From Diplolepis rosae (lineage: Eukaryota > Arthropoda > Insecta > Hymenoptera > Diplolepididae), in the NCBI GenBank assembly GCA_030998225.1, contig JAPYXD010000522.1:6634001-6698000 (forward strand): a stretch of DNA of 64,000 nt, written 5' to 3'. Each line of letters begins with the position of its first letter. Position 1 is the first letter of the stretch. The notes below the pieces were generated by a model, which was not told where the DNA came from, searched no databases, and saw only the letters and a list, made by a program, of their open reading frames with translations. This document shows, one piece after another, positions 47,720 to 59,453 of the stretch. Position numbers and translations under genes: made by a program.

Positions 47720-49540
47720 AAGCTACTGTCATTGTGCGTCTTTTTCAGTATATGGGGCAAAATTCGTCAAGTGTACCCGCCTAAAAACTTTTTGTCTCCG
47801 ATTTCGTTGAAAGTCCGCGAAATTATTGTCCTAGAAAACCTCTTTTAATTCCCCTAAGAAAACGTCTCTAGTACGACGGGTTGTCAGCATACAGGGGCTC
47901 GAGTTTTTAACCTTTTACCGCGCACGCTGATACTCAATTAACCATAACTTCTACAAAAGTTATTCAAATTGATTTTTTTATACAGGTCTTGGAAACGTTT
48001 TTTCATCATCTTTACGCTGAAGGCAATGGTTTTAGATAAAAAAAAATATTTTAAATTCATTTTTCAATTTTAAACATATTTTTGAGTTTTTCTCCAAGTG
48101 CGGCCGTTAATTTTCTTTCCAAAATTATGTTTAAAAAAAAGCTTGACTTTTTCCCTTTAAAATAAGCCATGGTCGAAAGTGGGGCGAAAGAAATTGGTGG
48201 AGATATATAACACTCCTTGCGTACGGCTTCTGCGTCGCAGTGCAGCTAGGCGCCACGATCACGACGTACCGTCCATTGGGAACTTATTTAATTGTACTTT
48301 GTATAATTTGTTCGTAAAACTGTTATTTTTGGCTGGTACGAAATTAAAAATGAAAATTAATTTGTAATTTGGGGTGATTTTTTAGTGTGAGCCCACTCGC
48401 CTCTCACATTGAAAATTGAGTCAAATAATTTGCTTATTACCGTGTATGTGCACTTCTTTTTCTTCTTTGCCTCACAGTTTTTTTCGGGAAAACGTCACAT
48501 TCTAATGATGACGAATATTTTCTCAACATGAGAGTTAATTCAGCAGAGGGAACGAAAGAGTGATATTTTTGTGTACCAGGCAATGTGTTTGCTGATGCAA
48601 ATCTACTCTTAAGTACTTGAGCTGTGATGGCGTGATTTTCTTTGGGACTAAAGAATACTAAAGTTTCAACTAAATTTTTCTTTGCCCATTGATACAAGGC
48701 ATCAGCAGTCAAAATCGGATCTTTAGGTGACGCCTGTAGGCTAGTACGCGCTGCGAGTCTCTTTAAATTTTCCCCAATACCATCACAAGGGCCTTTTCCG
48801 TGCGCCGTTGCATGGAAATGCCACTCGGCTGGAATACCAAAATCCATTTCATGGTGGAGCAAATTGATAAAGTTATATTTATTTTTAAAGTGCTGGGTGG
48901 CTCCATCTGTGAAATAAATCATTTTCCTGGGTTGAAAATTCTCTCTAAAGTCTTAAAAATGAAGTATCGACATAAAAGTGGATTTTACTTGTCCAATAAA
49001 TAATAAAAATTATTATCCGTGAAATAATTTATAACGATAATAATTATTTGGTTAAAAAATGCAGTTTGTAGTCGACTATTTGTAGTTGACTAGAAACCGT
49101 ACATTCTGAATTTGAAGCATGGACGCTCGCGAGGTAGAAGCCGCGCGCAAGGAGTGTTATATATCTCCACCAATTTCTTTCGCCCCACTTTCGACCATGG
49201 CTTATTTTAAAGGGAAAAAGTCAAGCTTTCTTTTAAACATAATTTTGGAAAGAAAATTAACGGCCGCACTTGGAGAAAAACTCAAAAATATTGAATAAAT
49301 TTTGAAATTGAAAAAATTGAATAAAAACTTTTGAAGAAGTTATGGTTAATTGAGTATCAGCGTGCGTGGTAAAAGGTTGAAAATTCGAGCCCCTGTATAC
49401 TGACAACCCGTCGTGCTAGAGACGTTCTCTTATGGGAATTAAAAGAGGTTCACTAGGACAATAATTTAGCGGACTTTCAAGGATATCGGAGACAAAAAGT
49501 TTTTAGGCGGATACACTTGACGAATTTTGCCCCATGTGTC
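47720..49540 (-). mobile_element. DNA transposon with ~450-bp inverted arms and an unclassified transposase-like frame
   Basis: Arms 47731-48210 and 49155-49540 pair (GGGGCAAAATTCGTCAAGTG outer, AAGGAGTGTTATATATCTCC inner). Between them the minus strand carries 48922-48437. Part of the outer arm recurs at 50928-51048. Confidence 0.6.
48437..48922 (-). CDS. Transposase-like fragment with FTDGA...GIPAEWHFHATAHGKGP motif
   Basis: 161 codons, uninterrupted. YFTDGATQHFKNKYNF, GIPAEWHFHATAHGKGPCDG, GENLKRLAART and ILTADALYQWAKKN resemble uncharacterised insect and cnidarian proteins that I recall as multicopy and likely DDE/RNase-H-like transposases. D in FTDG and the HxxAxxHGKxxxD cluster look catalytic or metal-binding. 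Its position between long inverted arms supports a transposon origin. No start upstream: the first half is missing. The family name is uncertain. Confidence 0.5.
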   Translation of the reverse strand: MIYFTDGATQHFKNKYNFINLLHHEMDFGIPAEWHFHATAHGKGPCDGIGENLKRLAARTSLQASPKDPILTADALYQWAKKNLVETLVFFSPKENHAITAQVLKSRFASANTLPGTQKYHSFVPSAELTLMLRKYSSSLECDVFPKKTVRQRRKRSAHTR

Positions 49541-49689
49541 ATTTATTTGAAGCGTAAACAACAATAATTTTTTTTCACTCAAATATGTCGAACTTTGTGC
49601 TTGAAAAAGTGTTTTCGTGGGGATTTCTTCTTCATTACTTTAATATGAATATCTAGCTGAGCGAACGTGTCAAAAGTGGTGATTTTGGC

Positions 49690-50104
49690 TTTGTAGACGA
49701 AGAACTGGAAGCATTACTCTATGAAGATTGTTGCCAAACACAAGAAGAGCTCGCAAAATCTTTGGTAGTCACTCAAGCAGCCATTTTAAAACGTTCAAAA
49801 GCAGCATGATACATTCAAAGGCAAGGAAATTGGGTTCCACATGAACTCAAGCCGAGAAACGTTCAAAGGCGGTTTTGCATGTCCGAAATGCTGCTGGAGC
49901 GCCACAAAAAGAAGTCATTTTTGCATCGGATTGTTACTAATGATGAAAAATGGATCCATTACGACAACCCCAAGCGCAAAAAATCTTATGTGAAACCCGA
50001 CCAACCAGCCAAATCAACGGCAAAGCCGAATATCCATGGCGCGAAGGTAATGCTCTGTATTTGGTGGGATCAGAAGGGTGTGCTGTATTATGAGCTGCTA
50101 AAAC
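49690..50104 (+). pseudogene. mariner transposase fragment (left half of an inverted pair)
   Basis: Plus strand: DEELEALLYEDCCQTQEELA, a damaged helix with stop, [17 protein letters not shown].., [18 protein letters not shown] and [20 protein letters not shown], then junction with an inverted copy. First catalytic Asp present, rest absent. Confidence 0.75.
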
Positions 50105-50813
50105 CGGGTAAAACCGATAAAATGGTAGACAGAAGGGGCAAGGTCTGGGCTATAAGGCCGGTAGGGTAAAACTTCCCATCCATTATTTTCCAAATAGTTC
50201 TTAACCGGAATAGCAACATGGGGCTGAGCGTTTTCATGATGGAAAAGTATTGCCTTGTGTCTGGTCGCATATTCCGGGCGTTTTTCGGCTATTGCTCTCT
50301 TCAAACGGATTAATTGTGTTCGGTAGCGTTCTCTATTGATGGTTTTACCCGGTTTTAGCAGCTCATAATACAGCACACCCTTCTGATCCCACCAAATACA
50401 GAGCATTACCTTCGCGCCATAGATATTCGGCTTTGCCGTTGATTTGGCTGGTTGGTCGGGTTTCACATAAGATTTTTTGCGCTTGGGGTTGTCGTAATGG
50501 ATCCATTTTTCATCATTAGTAACAATCCGATGCAAAAATGACTTCTTTTTGTGGCGCTCCAGCAGCATTTCGGACATGCAAAACCGCCTTTCAACGTTTC
50601 TCGGCTTGAGTTCATGTGGAACCCAATTTCCTTGCTTTTGAATGTATCCGACTGCTTTTAAACGTTTTGAAATGGCTGCTTGAGTGACTACCAAAGATTT
50701 TGCGAGCTCTTCTTGTGTTTGGCAACAATCTTCATAGAGTAATGCTTCCAGTTCTTCGTCTACCAAGCCAAAATCACCATTTTTGACACGTTCACTCAGC
50801 TAGATATTCATAT
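50105..50813 (-). pseudogene. mariner transposase fragment (right half of an inverted pair)
   Basis: Minus strand from about 50766: [76 protein letters not shown], then HHENAQPH where HDNAxPH is expected (second Asp changed to Glu) and PYSPDLAP followed by SVYHF where (S/C)D(Y/F)HLF is expected (third Asp lost). Nearly identical to the + copy at 49690-50104. Confidence 0.78.
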
Positions 50814-51245
50814 TAAAGTAATGAAGATGAACTCCCCACGAAAACACTTTTTCAAGCACAAAGTTCGACATATTTGAGTGACAAAAAATTATTGTTGTTT
50901 ACGCTTCAAATAAATGACACATGGGGCAAAATTCGTCAAGTGTATCCGCCTAAAAACTTTTTGTCTCCGATATCCTTGAAAGTCCGCTAAATTATTGTCC
51001 TAGTGAACCTCTTTTAATTCCCATAAGAGAACGTCTCTAGTACGACGTACTTTTTGAATAAAACAACTATACTAATAAAATTAAAAATTTAAATGTCGCA
51101 TAATGTAAAATTTTTTTTAATTTATTAAAATGCATTCCATTAAATATCTCGAAGCAAGAAATATATGACTTAGACCACTTTCATAATTATGGGCACATAT
51201 AGACGGTGACCCATTTTAATGTATAATCCCAAATATCTTTTAAGG

Positions 51246-52007
51246 TAAAGGGTTTCCCAATAAGGGTGATATGTTTTGAAATTGAAAAAAAACACTGAAT
51301 ATTCATTCGGAATTGATCGAAGTCTTTTTTATTATATTGGATATTCTATGCCATTTATGATTTAAACAATATATCGGCCAAATGTCCCCCGAGACTTGAG
51401 CCAAAAATGCGCCTCATCAGAAAAGATGATTTTTTGATGAAAATTGGGATTATTTTCAATTGATTCCAGAGCCCAATCCGCGAACTCCCGACGCAAACGA
51501 TGGTCATTAGGCTTCAGTTCTTGGGCCAGAATCATCTTATAGGGATGCAGGCCAAGATCCAATCGCAAAATACGCCAGGTAGTCATCCTGGACAGGCCCA
51601 ATTCCTGAGATCGGCGTGGCACGGACAATTCACGGTTTTCCTCGATACTGGCCTGTACGGCGGCTATATTCTGTGTAGAACGTGCGGTACGCATACGATT
51701 TTTAGGCTTAGTATCCAATAGAGTAAATTCACTCTCCAACTTATCGATTATTCGACGAATTGAGAGCGCGGATGGAGCAGAATGACGACCATATTTTGCA
51801 CGATATGCTCTTTGAACACCGACAAAACTTCTCGAATTTTGATAAAATAATTGGACAATTTCCAAACGTTGTGGAAGCGTGAAACTACTCATGATTAAAT
51901 GGCAAACCTTACTGATGACAACTGACAGCAGACGTCAAAAATTTCAGTTCAAATGAGCCCGATAGGGACATTCAAAATCATATCACCCCTATTGGGAAAC
52001 CCTTTAG
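51246..52007 (-). mobile_element. IS630/Tc-type transposon, 3'-deleted
   Basis: AAGGGTTTCCCAATA at the left (TA flanked) is inverted at 51990-52007. Minus-strand frame 51892-51362: MSSFTLPQRLEIVQLFYQNS, AVQASIEENRELSVPRRSQE, GLSRMTTWRILRLDLGLHPY, KIIFSDEAHFWLKSRG. Two helix-turn-helix units and the first catalytic Asp (SDEAHF) are intact; the frame then hits the right end, so Asp 2 and 3 are deleted. Confidence 0.75.
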
Positions 52008-52009
52008 TT

Positions 52010-52665
52010 GTTGCGCCAAAAATCAGTCTCTGGAAAAAGAAGTTTTTCTATGATTTCAAGACTGGTAATTATATCATCAGCCATGTCATATGTAAGGAAA
52101 GACACTCTTTTTAATAAAAAAAATTTTTTAATTATGAAAAATAATATTTTAATAATGTTTTTTGTAATAGGATATTTCCTTATTATCGCTCCATACTAAA
52201 TTTTCAAAAATGGTGCGATTCTGATAAATCATGAATCATTTTTTTAGTTAAAGGATTCTCTACAACTTTACCGTTTCCGATTTTTGAAAATAAATTCTTT
52301 AATGGTTGAAATCATTAAGAAACCATTTTCCAAAACGAAATTTGTATAAACAAATTGCTGAATTTGATAATAATTGATTCTTTTTCAAAAATCGGAAACG
52401 GTAAAGTTGTAGAGAATCCTTTTCCTAAAAAACTGATTCAGGATTTGTCAGAATCGCATAATTTTTGAAAATTTGGTATGGAGCGATAATAAGGAAATAC
52501 CCTATTACAAAAAAATTATCAAAATATTATTTTTCGTAATTTAAAAATTTTTTTCATTAAAAAGAGTGTCTTTCCTTACATCTGACACAGCTGATGATAT
52601 AATTACCAGTCTTGAAATCATAGAAAAACTTCTTTTTCCAGAGACTGATTTTTGGCGCGACAACT
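52010..52665. mobile_element. Fold-back element
   Basis: AGTTGTTGCGCCAAAAATCAG at the left is inverted at 52647-52665. Arms of ~300 bp pair through ATTTCCTTATTATCGCTCCA and CAACTTTACCGTTTCCGA. Directly abuts the transposon before it. Confidence 0.7.
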
Positions 52666-53361
52666 ACCTTAAAATACTTGATCTACGGAAAAATGATTCG
52701 GACGAAGGCTGACCAGGACCGATGGGGACATTTGATTGTACGATCAGTTTTGACGTGGAGGTCAATTTTCAAGGTCAACTAGAGGTAAGACCATTTTCTT
52801 CAATGAGAACCCCTATTTTTGACTGCGGATTTGAAATGATCGGGAAATTTCACGTCAAAAATAACTTGTGGTAAAATGGTTTTTGTGACCTTGGGAAGGT
52901 AAAAAATTAAGGTCAAATGTCTGAGAAACGACTACATGCCCCTTTTCTGATTTTTCTTGGTTTTTCGGGGTAAAAAAACGTTCAAGATACTTCACAAAAG
53001 TCGATGAAATGTTAAGGTTTACATCAACTTGACCATCATGACCTTCAGGTCAATTTTCAAGGTGACTTGAAAGTCAAGACGATTTTTCTTAGATTGAACT
53101 CTATGCCCGGATACATTTTTTTGTAGACTTCAGGCTGTGGATTGTTATTCTCCCCCCCCCCCCCCCAACACATCCAGGCGGTAACAATCATTTCTAATAA
53201 GATGTAAAGACTGTGACTATGTAGTTACAAAAGTGACAATCTTGACAATGTCATTTCTCTGTGACTAGTTGCAAAACAAAAGACACTTTGTCCTTACTTT
53301 TAGCGTTACTTGAATGAGAGATGGATTGGACGAGGAGGTCCATTCGAATGGTCCCCCTGCC

Positions 53362-53522
53362 AGTGTTCGCAGAACGTGGACGTAATCGGCCCCCACTATA
53401 GATGCTTCGAGCTCATTGTGTCTTCCTCATTCAACCAACCTATGGCAGTGGAGCGAGGAAGAAGCCATGAGCTGGTAGGGTCCATGGTGGGGGCCGTTTA
53501 CGTCCACGTTCTGCGAACACTG
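53362..53522. mobile_element. ~160-bp palindromic MITE, copy 2
   Basis: CAGTGTTCGCAGAACGTGGA and inverse at the ends, internal AGATGCTTCGAGCTCATTGT shared with 39392-39557. It splits the transposase frame after GPFEW. Confidence 0.65.
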
Positions 53523-53606
53523 CCCCCTGCTCCCCAGATCTAACATCACCTGATCAGTTCATATTAAAACTGTAGTTTTTGCTCAGCGTCCCACAACAAG
53601 AGAAGA

Positions 53607-54119
53607 TCTGTGACGCGATCCGAGAAAAGGGACCTTCGATGCAAAAGTGAAATTTTAGACGACGAGCGATTGAAGAAATCTCGAGGCGAGGGAGCGGAGG
53701 AGAAGTCTAAGTAGGATATTCTGACCCCCACTTCTTACAGTTCCCCTGTGTTTCCCCACTCTCTTTTTTCATACTCCTCGTCATGATTCATTTTTTCAAC
53801 AACTGTCTTTTGTCATAACCTAGTCACAACAAAGCACGTTGCAACAAGCACGTTGATTCTGCGGAGCATGGTGCTCCGCGCAGGGGATGTGACGAGTAGT
53901 GGGGGAAGTGGTGGAAGAAGAAAAAGAGTAGAGGCGTCGAGCTGCCGATCGGCACGCGTTTGCAGTCTTTTTCAATAATTTATATCTTTTAAAATAATGC
54001 AGATACAACATTTCTGATTGCACCACTAGAAAGATCAGTACAAGAACTTATAGAATCAATCATAATCCTAAAATCGATTATTTGCCTCGAAGGTCCCTTT
54101 TCTCGGATCGCGTCACATC
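53607..54119. mobile_element. TIR element nested in the transposase relic
   Basis: TGACGCGATCCGAGAAAAGG and its inverse form the ends; ATCTG is repeated on both flanks, and the uninterrupted sequence at 35825 shows it once. About 510 bp, no transposase. Confidence 0.65.
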
Positions 54120-55251
54120 TGATAGAAAGGATTCGGAGAGCTTGCGCAGCCATCGGTCGAGAACCTTTGCTGAAAAATGCGGACGGTTTTGAAAGACGTC
54201 TACGTTTGTGTCTTCAAGCCAATGGAGAGCACTTCGAACAGTTACTCCGTGGCTGATTGTAACACTGGTAGCAATGATGAGAGGCAAGGGGATCCACTTT
54301 AATCAACCACCCGAAACGTGAGAGGCAAGGGAAACTCATGACAAGAAAACACCCGCCGTTGTTTCTGGGTAAAGCTAAAAGTAAGGATAAAGTGTGTTTT
54401 TTTTGTAACTAGTCGCAGAGAAGTGACATTGACAAGATTGTGACTTTTGTAACTGCATAGTCACAGTCTTTACATCTTATTAGAAATAATTGTTACCGTC
54501 TGGGTGTGTTGGGGGGGGGGGGGGGGGGGTGATAACAATCCACAGTCTGAAGTCTACAAAAAAAAATTATCCGGGCACAGAGTTCAATCTAAGAAAGATC
54601 GTCTTGACCTTCAAGTCACCTTGAAAACTGACCTGAAGGTCATGATGGTCAAGGTAATATACACCTTAACATTTCATCGACTTTTTTCAAGCATCTTAAA
54701 CGTTTTTTACCCCGAAAAACCATGACAATTCAGAAAAAGTGCATATGGTCGTTTCTCAGCCATTTGAACTTAATTTCTTACCTTTCCAGGGTCACAAAAG
54801 CCGTTTTTCCACTGGTAATTTTTGACGTGAAATTTCTCGCTCTTTTTAAATCCGCAGTCAAAAATAGGGGTTCTCATTCAAGAAAATTGTCTTACCTCTA
54901 GTTGACCTTGAAAATTAACCTCCAGGTCAAAACTGATGGTACAGTCAAATGTCCCCCTCGGTCCTGGTCAAACTTTGTCCCAACCATTTTTCCGTAGATA
55001 AAGTATTTCAGAAGATATTTGGGATTATAGATTAAAATGGGTAATCGTGTGAATATACATATATTTAGTTTCATTTAGGGGATAAAGTAAGTGGGTCGAG
55101 TTATTTCAAAAATTAATTTAGTTTCCTGCAAAATTATTCTACAATATTGAATATTTTTGGCTCACACTTTGGACATAATAATAAACATATAATTCACTTT
55201 GGGTGCAATTAATGTCATACTAAAATTTGTGCAAACATTTTTATGTGGTAG

Positions 55252-55616
55252 GATATATGAGGTCAATAACATCCCGACTAAAGAATATAGGAATTTGTGG
55301 CTCAAGTAACGAAGTTCGTGGCTTACGTGCCGAAGACCTAATTAACGAAGATCTCATTTACCAAACTGCCTTAGCCTCCCTAACAAACAAGGGTGCTGAA
55401 TTAACTAGAGTAACTCTATTCGGCCCACAACACGCCGTAGCTATAGCTCACTATGTTGACGAATATCAGGATAATTGTAAATCACTCAAATTTCTAGTTA
55501 CAGGTGTGCCAGGTTATGAATATTCTTGTACTCGTGGTGTCAAAAAAGTAACATCAGAACCAAAGTCTGATCCTAATATTAGAAAGGAGGACGATTACAG
55601 GGTAGCAGTTATAACT
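55252..55616 (+). pseudogene. Copy D exon 2 of the serine-protease-homologue family
   Basis: Acceptor TATGTGGTAG, donor ATAACT|GTAAGT, same phases as copy C exon 2 and five codons longer. The reading frame is fully open. HAVAIAHYVDE keeps the His; YRVAVI again has Arg for the catalytic Asp. It has extra Cys residues (GICGSS, YSCTRG). Exon 3 follows at 56164, but no exon 4 exists before copy E at 60 kb and no exon 1 is recognisable upstream. The copy therefore looks truncated, although both remaining exons are undamaged. Confidence 0.65.
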
Positions 55617-56163
55617 GTAAGTTTTACACTGAATTCAAGCCTTTTAACTATAATCATCAGTTGGATTACATTTTATTCGAAAATATTTAAATACAACACA
55701 AAAGGTTTTTTACATATGCACACTCCGAAAAAATATTCAATTGGATCAAAGAAAATAATTTATTTGAGTCTTTTTTTGATTAAACAAAATATTCGTTTGA
55801 ATCAAATATCACTTGCTTAATTCATACAAAATATCTTTAGGACAAATAAATATTTGTTTGAATCAAATGAATTTTTCTCCAAAACCAACAAATTATTGCA
55901 CTCGTATGTCATCGAAGATTTAATTTGTTTGATTTAAAGCAGGAATTTATTTAATCCGAATAAATTTCTATGTGATTCAAAGATACATTGTTTGAATCAA
56001 AAAAATTTTATTCAGTTACAAATAATCATTTTTCTCTCTCGACATATATTTTTTTACCCCGCTTCGGTTCTGCAATTATTTAGTCGCTAAGGATTTTATT
56101 TATAATCTTGAAAACCAATTCTTTGTCAAATAATATGCATATAAAAATTTAATTTTTTTTCAG

Positions 56164-56271
56164 CTAAGTTCTGAGATTAACGAAAGCATGATATTTCCAC
56201 TTGATATGCTGTACGTTGGGTTAAGAGCAGATAGCGTGGAAAATAACTTTACAACAGTAGGGAGGGGGGTG
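56164..56271 (+). pseudogene. Copy D exon 3 of the serine-protease-homologue family
   Basis: 36 codons after TTTTTTTTCAG, ending before GTAAGAAATGCAC, the same donor context as copy C. INESMIFPLDM matches VNETKIFPLEM. The VGWNA motif reads VGRGV, so the conserved Trp is lost. Intron homology continues to about 56.6 kb, where an LTR-like repeat interrupts it. Confidence 0.62.
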
Positions 56272-56602
56272 GTAAGAAATGCACAAATCTCCTAATTTTC
56301 TTATGGCTCTGACAATGCTGTTTATAAGTACTTTTACAGAAAAATGCAACGCATTGCTGTGTTCTCGAAAAATTGGTTAAAATTATTATTTTATTTGGAA
56401 AGCGGTCGAATGCAATTGGTGACGTCAGACCTTACCATACGGCCTTAAAAATATTGTTTTGGAACATTAAACTTCCTTGAAAATCGAAATTTAAAACGTC
56501 AATAATTAAATTTTTTATAAATAGAGGCTTTTAGAAAATGACGAGAGGGAAATTTTTCTATTTCCTGTTTTTTCATCCGATAATTACTTTTCATATTATT
56601 GT

Positions 56603-56925
56603 TACGTCAGAAACGTAACATTTCTCTTCTTAAAAGATCTCCTCGTTTTATGTAAGGAGCGGAAGGATCCTCTCTAAGGGATGAGGAATAGTCAGTGATT
56701 GAGAAGGGTTAGATATATAAAATATATTTATTGACAATTAAAATTATATCGGGTAAGCAACATGGAAATGTAAATAGAATCGAAATTTAAATACCCTCGT
56801 AGTTACCCTGAGTTGTGAATTGGTTGATGATTAATTGAGTCCAGTATGCGAATGTGGTCAGTTGAGTCTTCCTTGTAATCTTGAGATAGTTGCTGTTGTA
56901 TAGTAAATTAGTAGTCCAGACACAC
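56603..56925 (-). mobile_element. LTR-like fragment (Ty3-type), minus orientation
   Basis: Begins with palindromic TGTTACGTCAGAAACGTAACA (56600-56620), followed by AGATCTCCTCGTTTTATG and GGATCCTCTCTAAGGGATGA, the inverse of the sequence ending at 63512. Truncated by a repeat arm at about 56925. Confidence 0.5.
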
Positions 56926-57680
56926 TTTGTCCTTACTTTTAGCTATACCCAGAAACAAAGGCGTGGACGTAGTAAGTTTTGCTTCCTTTGGGTTGCTTTC
57001 TTGTCGTGAGTTCCCCTTGCCTCTCACCAGTGCTACCAGTGTTACAATCAGCCACTACGTACACGCCGTTGTTTCTGGGTAGCTAAAAGTAAGGACAAAG
57101 TGTCTTTTTTTTGTAACTAGTCACAGAGAAGTGACATTGTCAAGATTGTGACTTTTGTAACTACATTGCCATAGTCTTTACATCATATCCGAAATGATTG
57201 TTACTGTCTGGGTGTGCTTGGTGGGGTGTTGTGATAACAATCCATAGCCTGAAGTCTACGAAAAAAATTTATTAAGTCACCTTGAAAATTGACCTGAAGG
57301 TCATGATGGTCAAGGTGATGTAAACCTTAACATTTCATCGACTTTTGTGAAGTATCTTGAACGTTTTTTTACCCCGAAAAACCAAGACATTTCAGAAAAA
57401 GGGCATGTAGTCGTTTCTCAGACATTTGACCTTGAATTTTTACCTTTCCAAGGTCACAAAAACCACTTTTCCTCTGGTAATTTTTGACGTGAAACATCCC
57501 GCTCTTTTCAAATCCGCAGTTAAAAATAGGGGTTCTCATTTAAGAAAAGGGTCTTACTTCCAGTTGACCTTGAAAGTTGACCTCAAGGTCAAAACTGATG
57601 GTACAGTCAAATGTCCCCATCGGTCCTGGTCAACTTTTTTCCAAACCATTTTTTCTTAGATAAAGTATTTTAGAAGATAT
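56925..57680 (+). mobile_element. Solitary arm of the 52.7-55.1 kb transposon family
   Basis: Same sequence as 54365-55010: TTGTAACTAGTCACAGAG, GACCTGAAGGTCATGATGG, CCCCATCGGTCCTGGTCAA. GCCGTTGTTTCTGGGTA precedes the arm here and at 54349. No partner arm, no transposase. Confidence 0.6.
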
Positions 57681-57682
57681 TT

Positions 57683-58081
57683 ATGTGACTGTGGTGCGGA
57701 TACGAGTTTTATGCGTACATTGGAATCTAATCTACTACTTATTGTAGTTGTTTGCTGCACTAGTTGTACGAAGCGGGCGCAAATTGGCGACTAGTCCCGG
57801 CCATTTTGATTTTATCGGTCTTGTGTAGTAGTCAGTGCTAACGCTGTACGAAGAAGAAGTGAGAAGTAGAAGAATAAGAAATAGATTGCGTTCCGCTGTA
57901 CGAAGAAGAAGTGAGAAGAAGAAGAATAAGAAATAGATTGCGTTCCGCTGTAAGACTATAATGCGCATGCGCAGTTCAATTTCTACATTGTATTCCTCTG
58001 TAACGGAATATACAACATTGCTTTACTCTCAACTGTAACGGAAAACCGTGTTTCCGCGGCTGAGGCACATAATATACTATT
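57683..58081. mobile_element. Repeat with AATATACTATT end and a ~55-bp tandem duplication
   Basis: Related, in reverse, to 5259-5625. Within it CGCTGTACGAAGAAGAAGTG...GATTGCGTTC is present twice in tandem (about 57843-57950). Ends CACATAATATACTATT at 58066-58081. Confidence 0.55.
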
Positions 58082-58203
58082 ATATGATCAACCCTTCTCA
58101 TTTACTGACTATTTCTCATCCCTTAGAGAGGATACTTCCGATCCTTACATAAATCGAGGAGATCTTTGAAGAAGAGAAATGTTAAGTTTCTGACATAACA
58201 ATA
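58082..58203 (+). mobile_element. LTR-like 3' fragment, plus orientation
   Basis: TTCTCATTTACTGACTATTTC to TTTCTGACATAACA aligns with 63398-63512 and, inverted, with 56600-56720. So two LTR pieces point in opposite directions around 56.9-58.1 kb. Confidence 0.5.
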
Positions 58204-58507
58204 TATTTGATAATTTAATTTGACATATATAAAAAGTATTTGAAAGTAATAAAATGTATAACGATGAATATATAGTATCTAGGTTAACATTTTGACGATA
58301 CTCAATACTTACTTTTGAAGGTGTCAATGAGGCACCTTAAACCACAGTCCTCTAGACGACGTCTTGGTTCCTTGTCTGTCATATTATTTGAATTAAACAC
58401 ATCACATACAATCGACTAACGAAAATATATTTCAATCGGGCATAGAGAAGAACAGCGGCATCCATCATATTAGGCATGAATGTGCTCGTGTCTCCGGCCA
58501 ACAATAC

Positions 58508-59453
58508 AAGGTGCGTTCCAAAATAAACGAGACTGAGCTAAAATAGAAACGACACGAGCTTTGTTCTGATAAATTCGAGTTTATTTATTCAAGATAGTCC
58601 CCTCCGGTCTCGATACACTGTTTTGCGTGATCCAAAAGCTTTTTGAAAGAGTGTTTCAGGTCATTGACCGGAATGTCCTTCAGGATGTCGGTACAAGTCT
58701 TTTGGATGGCCTCTACGGACGCAAAACGTTTTCCTTTCATGGACAAATGCAATTTTCCGAATAGGTAGAAGTCACAGGGAGCCATATCAGGCGAATACGG
58801 TGAGTGGTTGACGGATAAAATGTGATTTTTGGTCAAAAAATCAGTGATAAGCGTTGAACGATGGGCCGGCGCATTATCGTGCAAAAGGCGCCAACTGCCA
58901 TTTTCACGGTATTGCGGCCTCACACGGCGAATTTTTGGTCAAAATACGATGAATTGAATCTTTTGACATGTTTAATTCCATTGCCATGTGTCGCAAAGAA
59001 GATTTTAGCTCATTTTTTATAAATTGACGCACAATTTCAATATTACTTGGTGTAATCACGAAACTTTCCTGACCGGAATGTTCGTCGTCCTTGATGTCTT
59101 CACGACCTTCCATGAATCGTTTAAACCACTCATGGACTCTGTCACGGAATAAAAAATTGTCACCATACACTTGTTTCATTAATTCAAACCTTTCAGTAAA
59201 AGTTTTACCAAGTTTCAAACAAAACTTAATATTCGCGCTTTGTCCGAAGTTCATTTTTCGACCGATGCTATAAACACACTGTCCCTTATAAAGCAATAAC
59301 TCGGCTTCTAATTGTCCGTTAGTCATGAAATTTTGACGGAACGTCAATGAAGGATGTACCTTTCCAACTCCTACTCCCATCAGAAGATAGCGCCACTATA
59401 AATAACTATTTTGAAAAAGTCTCGTTTATTTTGGAACGCACCTTGTAAGTGAA
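58508..59453 (-). mobile_element. mariner element with internal deletion
   Basis: AAGGTGCGTTCCAAAATAAAC at the left is inverted at 59433-59453. Minus strand 59380-58904: MNFGQSANIKFCLKLGKTFT, MKQVYGDNFLFRDRVHEWFK, MELNMSKDSIHRILTKN; then after a deletion, 58923-58585: WRLLHDNAPAHRS, HSPYSPDMAPCDFYLFGKLH, GGDYLE. Asp 2 and 3 are 34 residues apart as in D34D mariners; the central block with Asp 1 is missing, the same kind of deletion as at 6862-7783. Confidence 0.82.

Larger units (their letters stand above)
52670..55065. mobile_element. Large DNA transposon with ~650-bp inverted arms and IS630-type transposase relic
   Basis: Left arm 52670-53305 and right arm 54365-55065 are inverted copies: GACCTGAAGGTCATGATGG, a C16/G19 homopolymer (53151, 54511), AAAGACTGTGACTATG, TTGTCCTTACTTTTAGC. 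Between them the transposase C-terminus (NERWIGRGGPFEW at 53310; RIRRACAAIGREPLL and NGEHFEQLLRG at 54128-54260) is broken by two smaller elements. A third arm copy is at 56925-57680 and part of one at 36045-36210. Confidence 0.65.

Noticed and set aside
51500..51721. 73-codon plus-strand frame
   Set aside because: Antisense shadow of the transposase on the minus strand.
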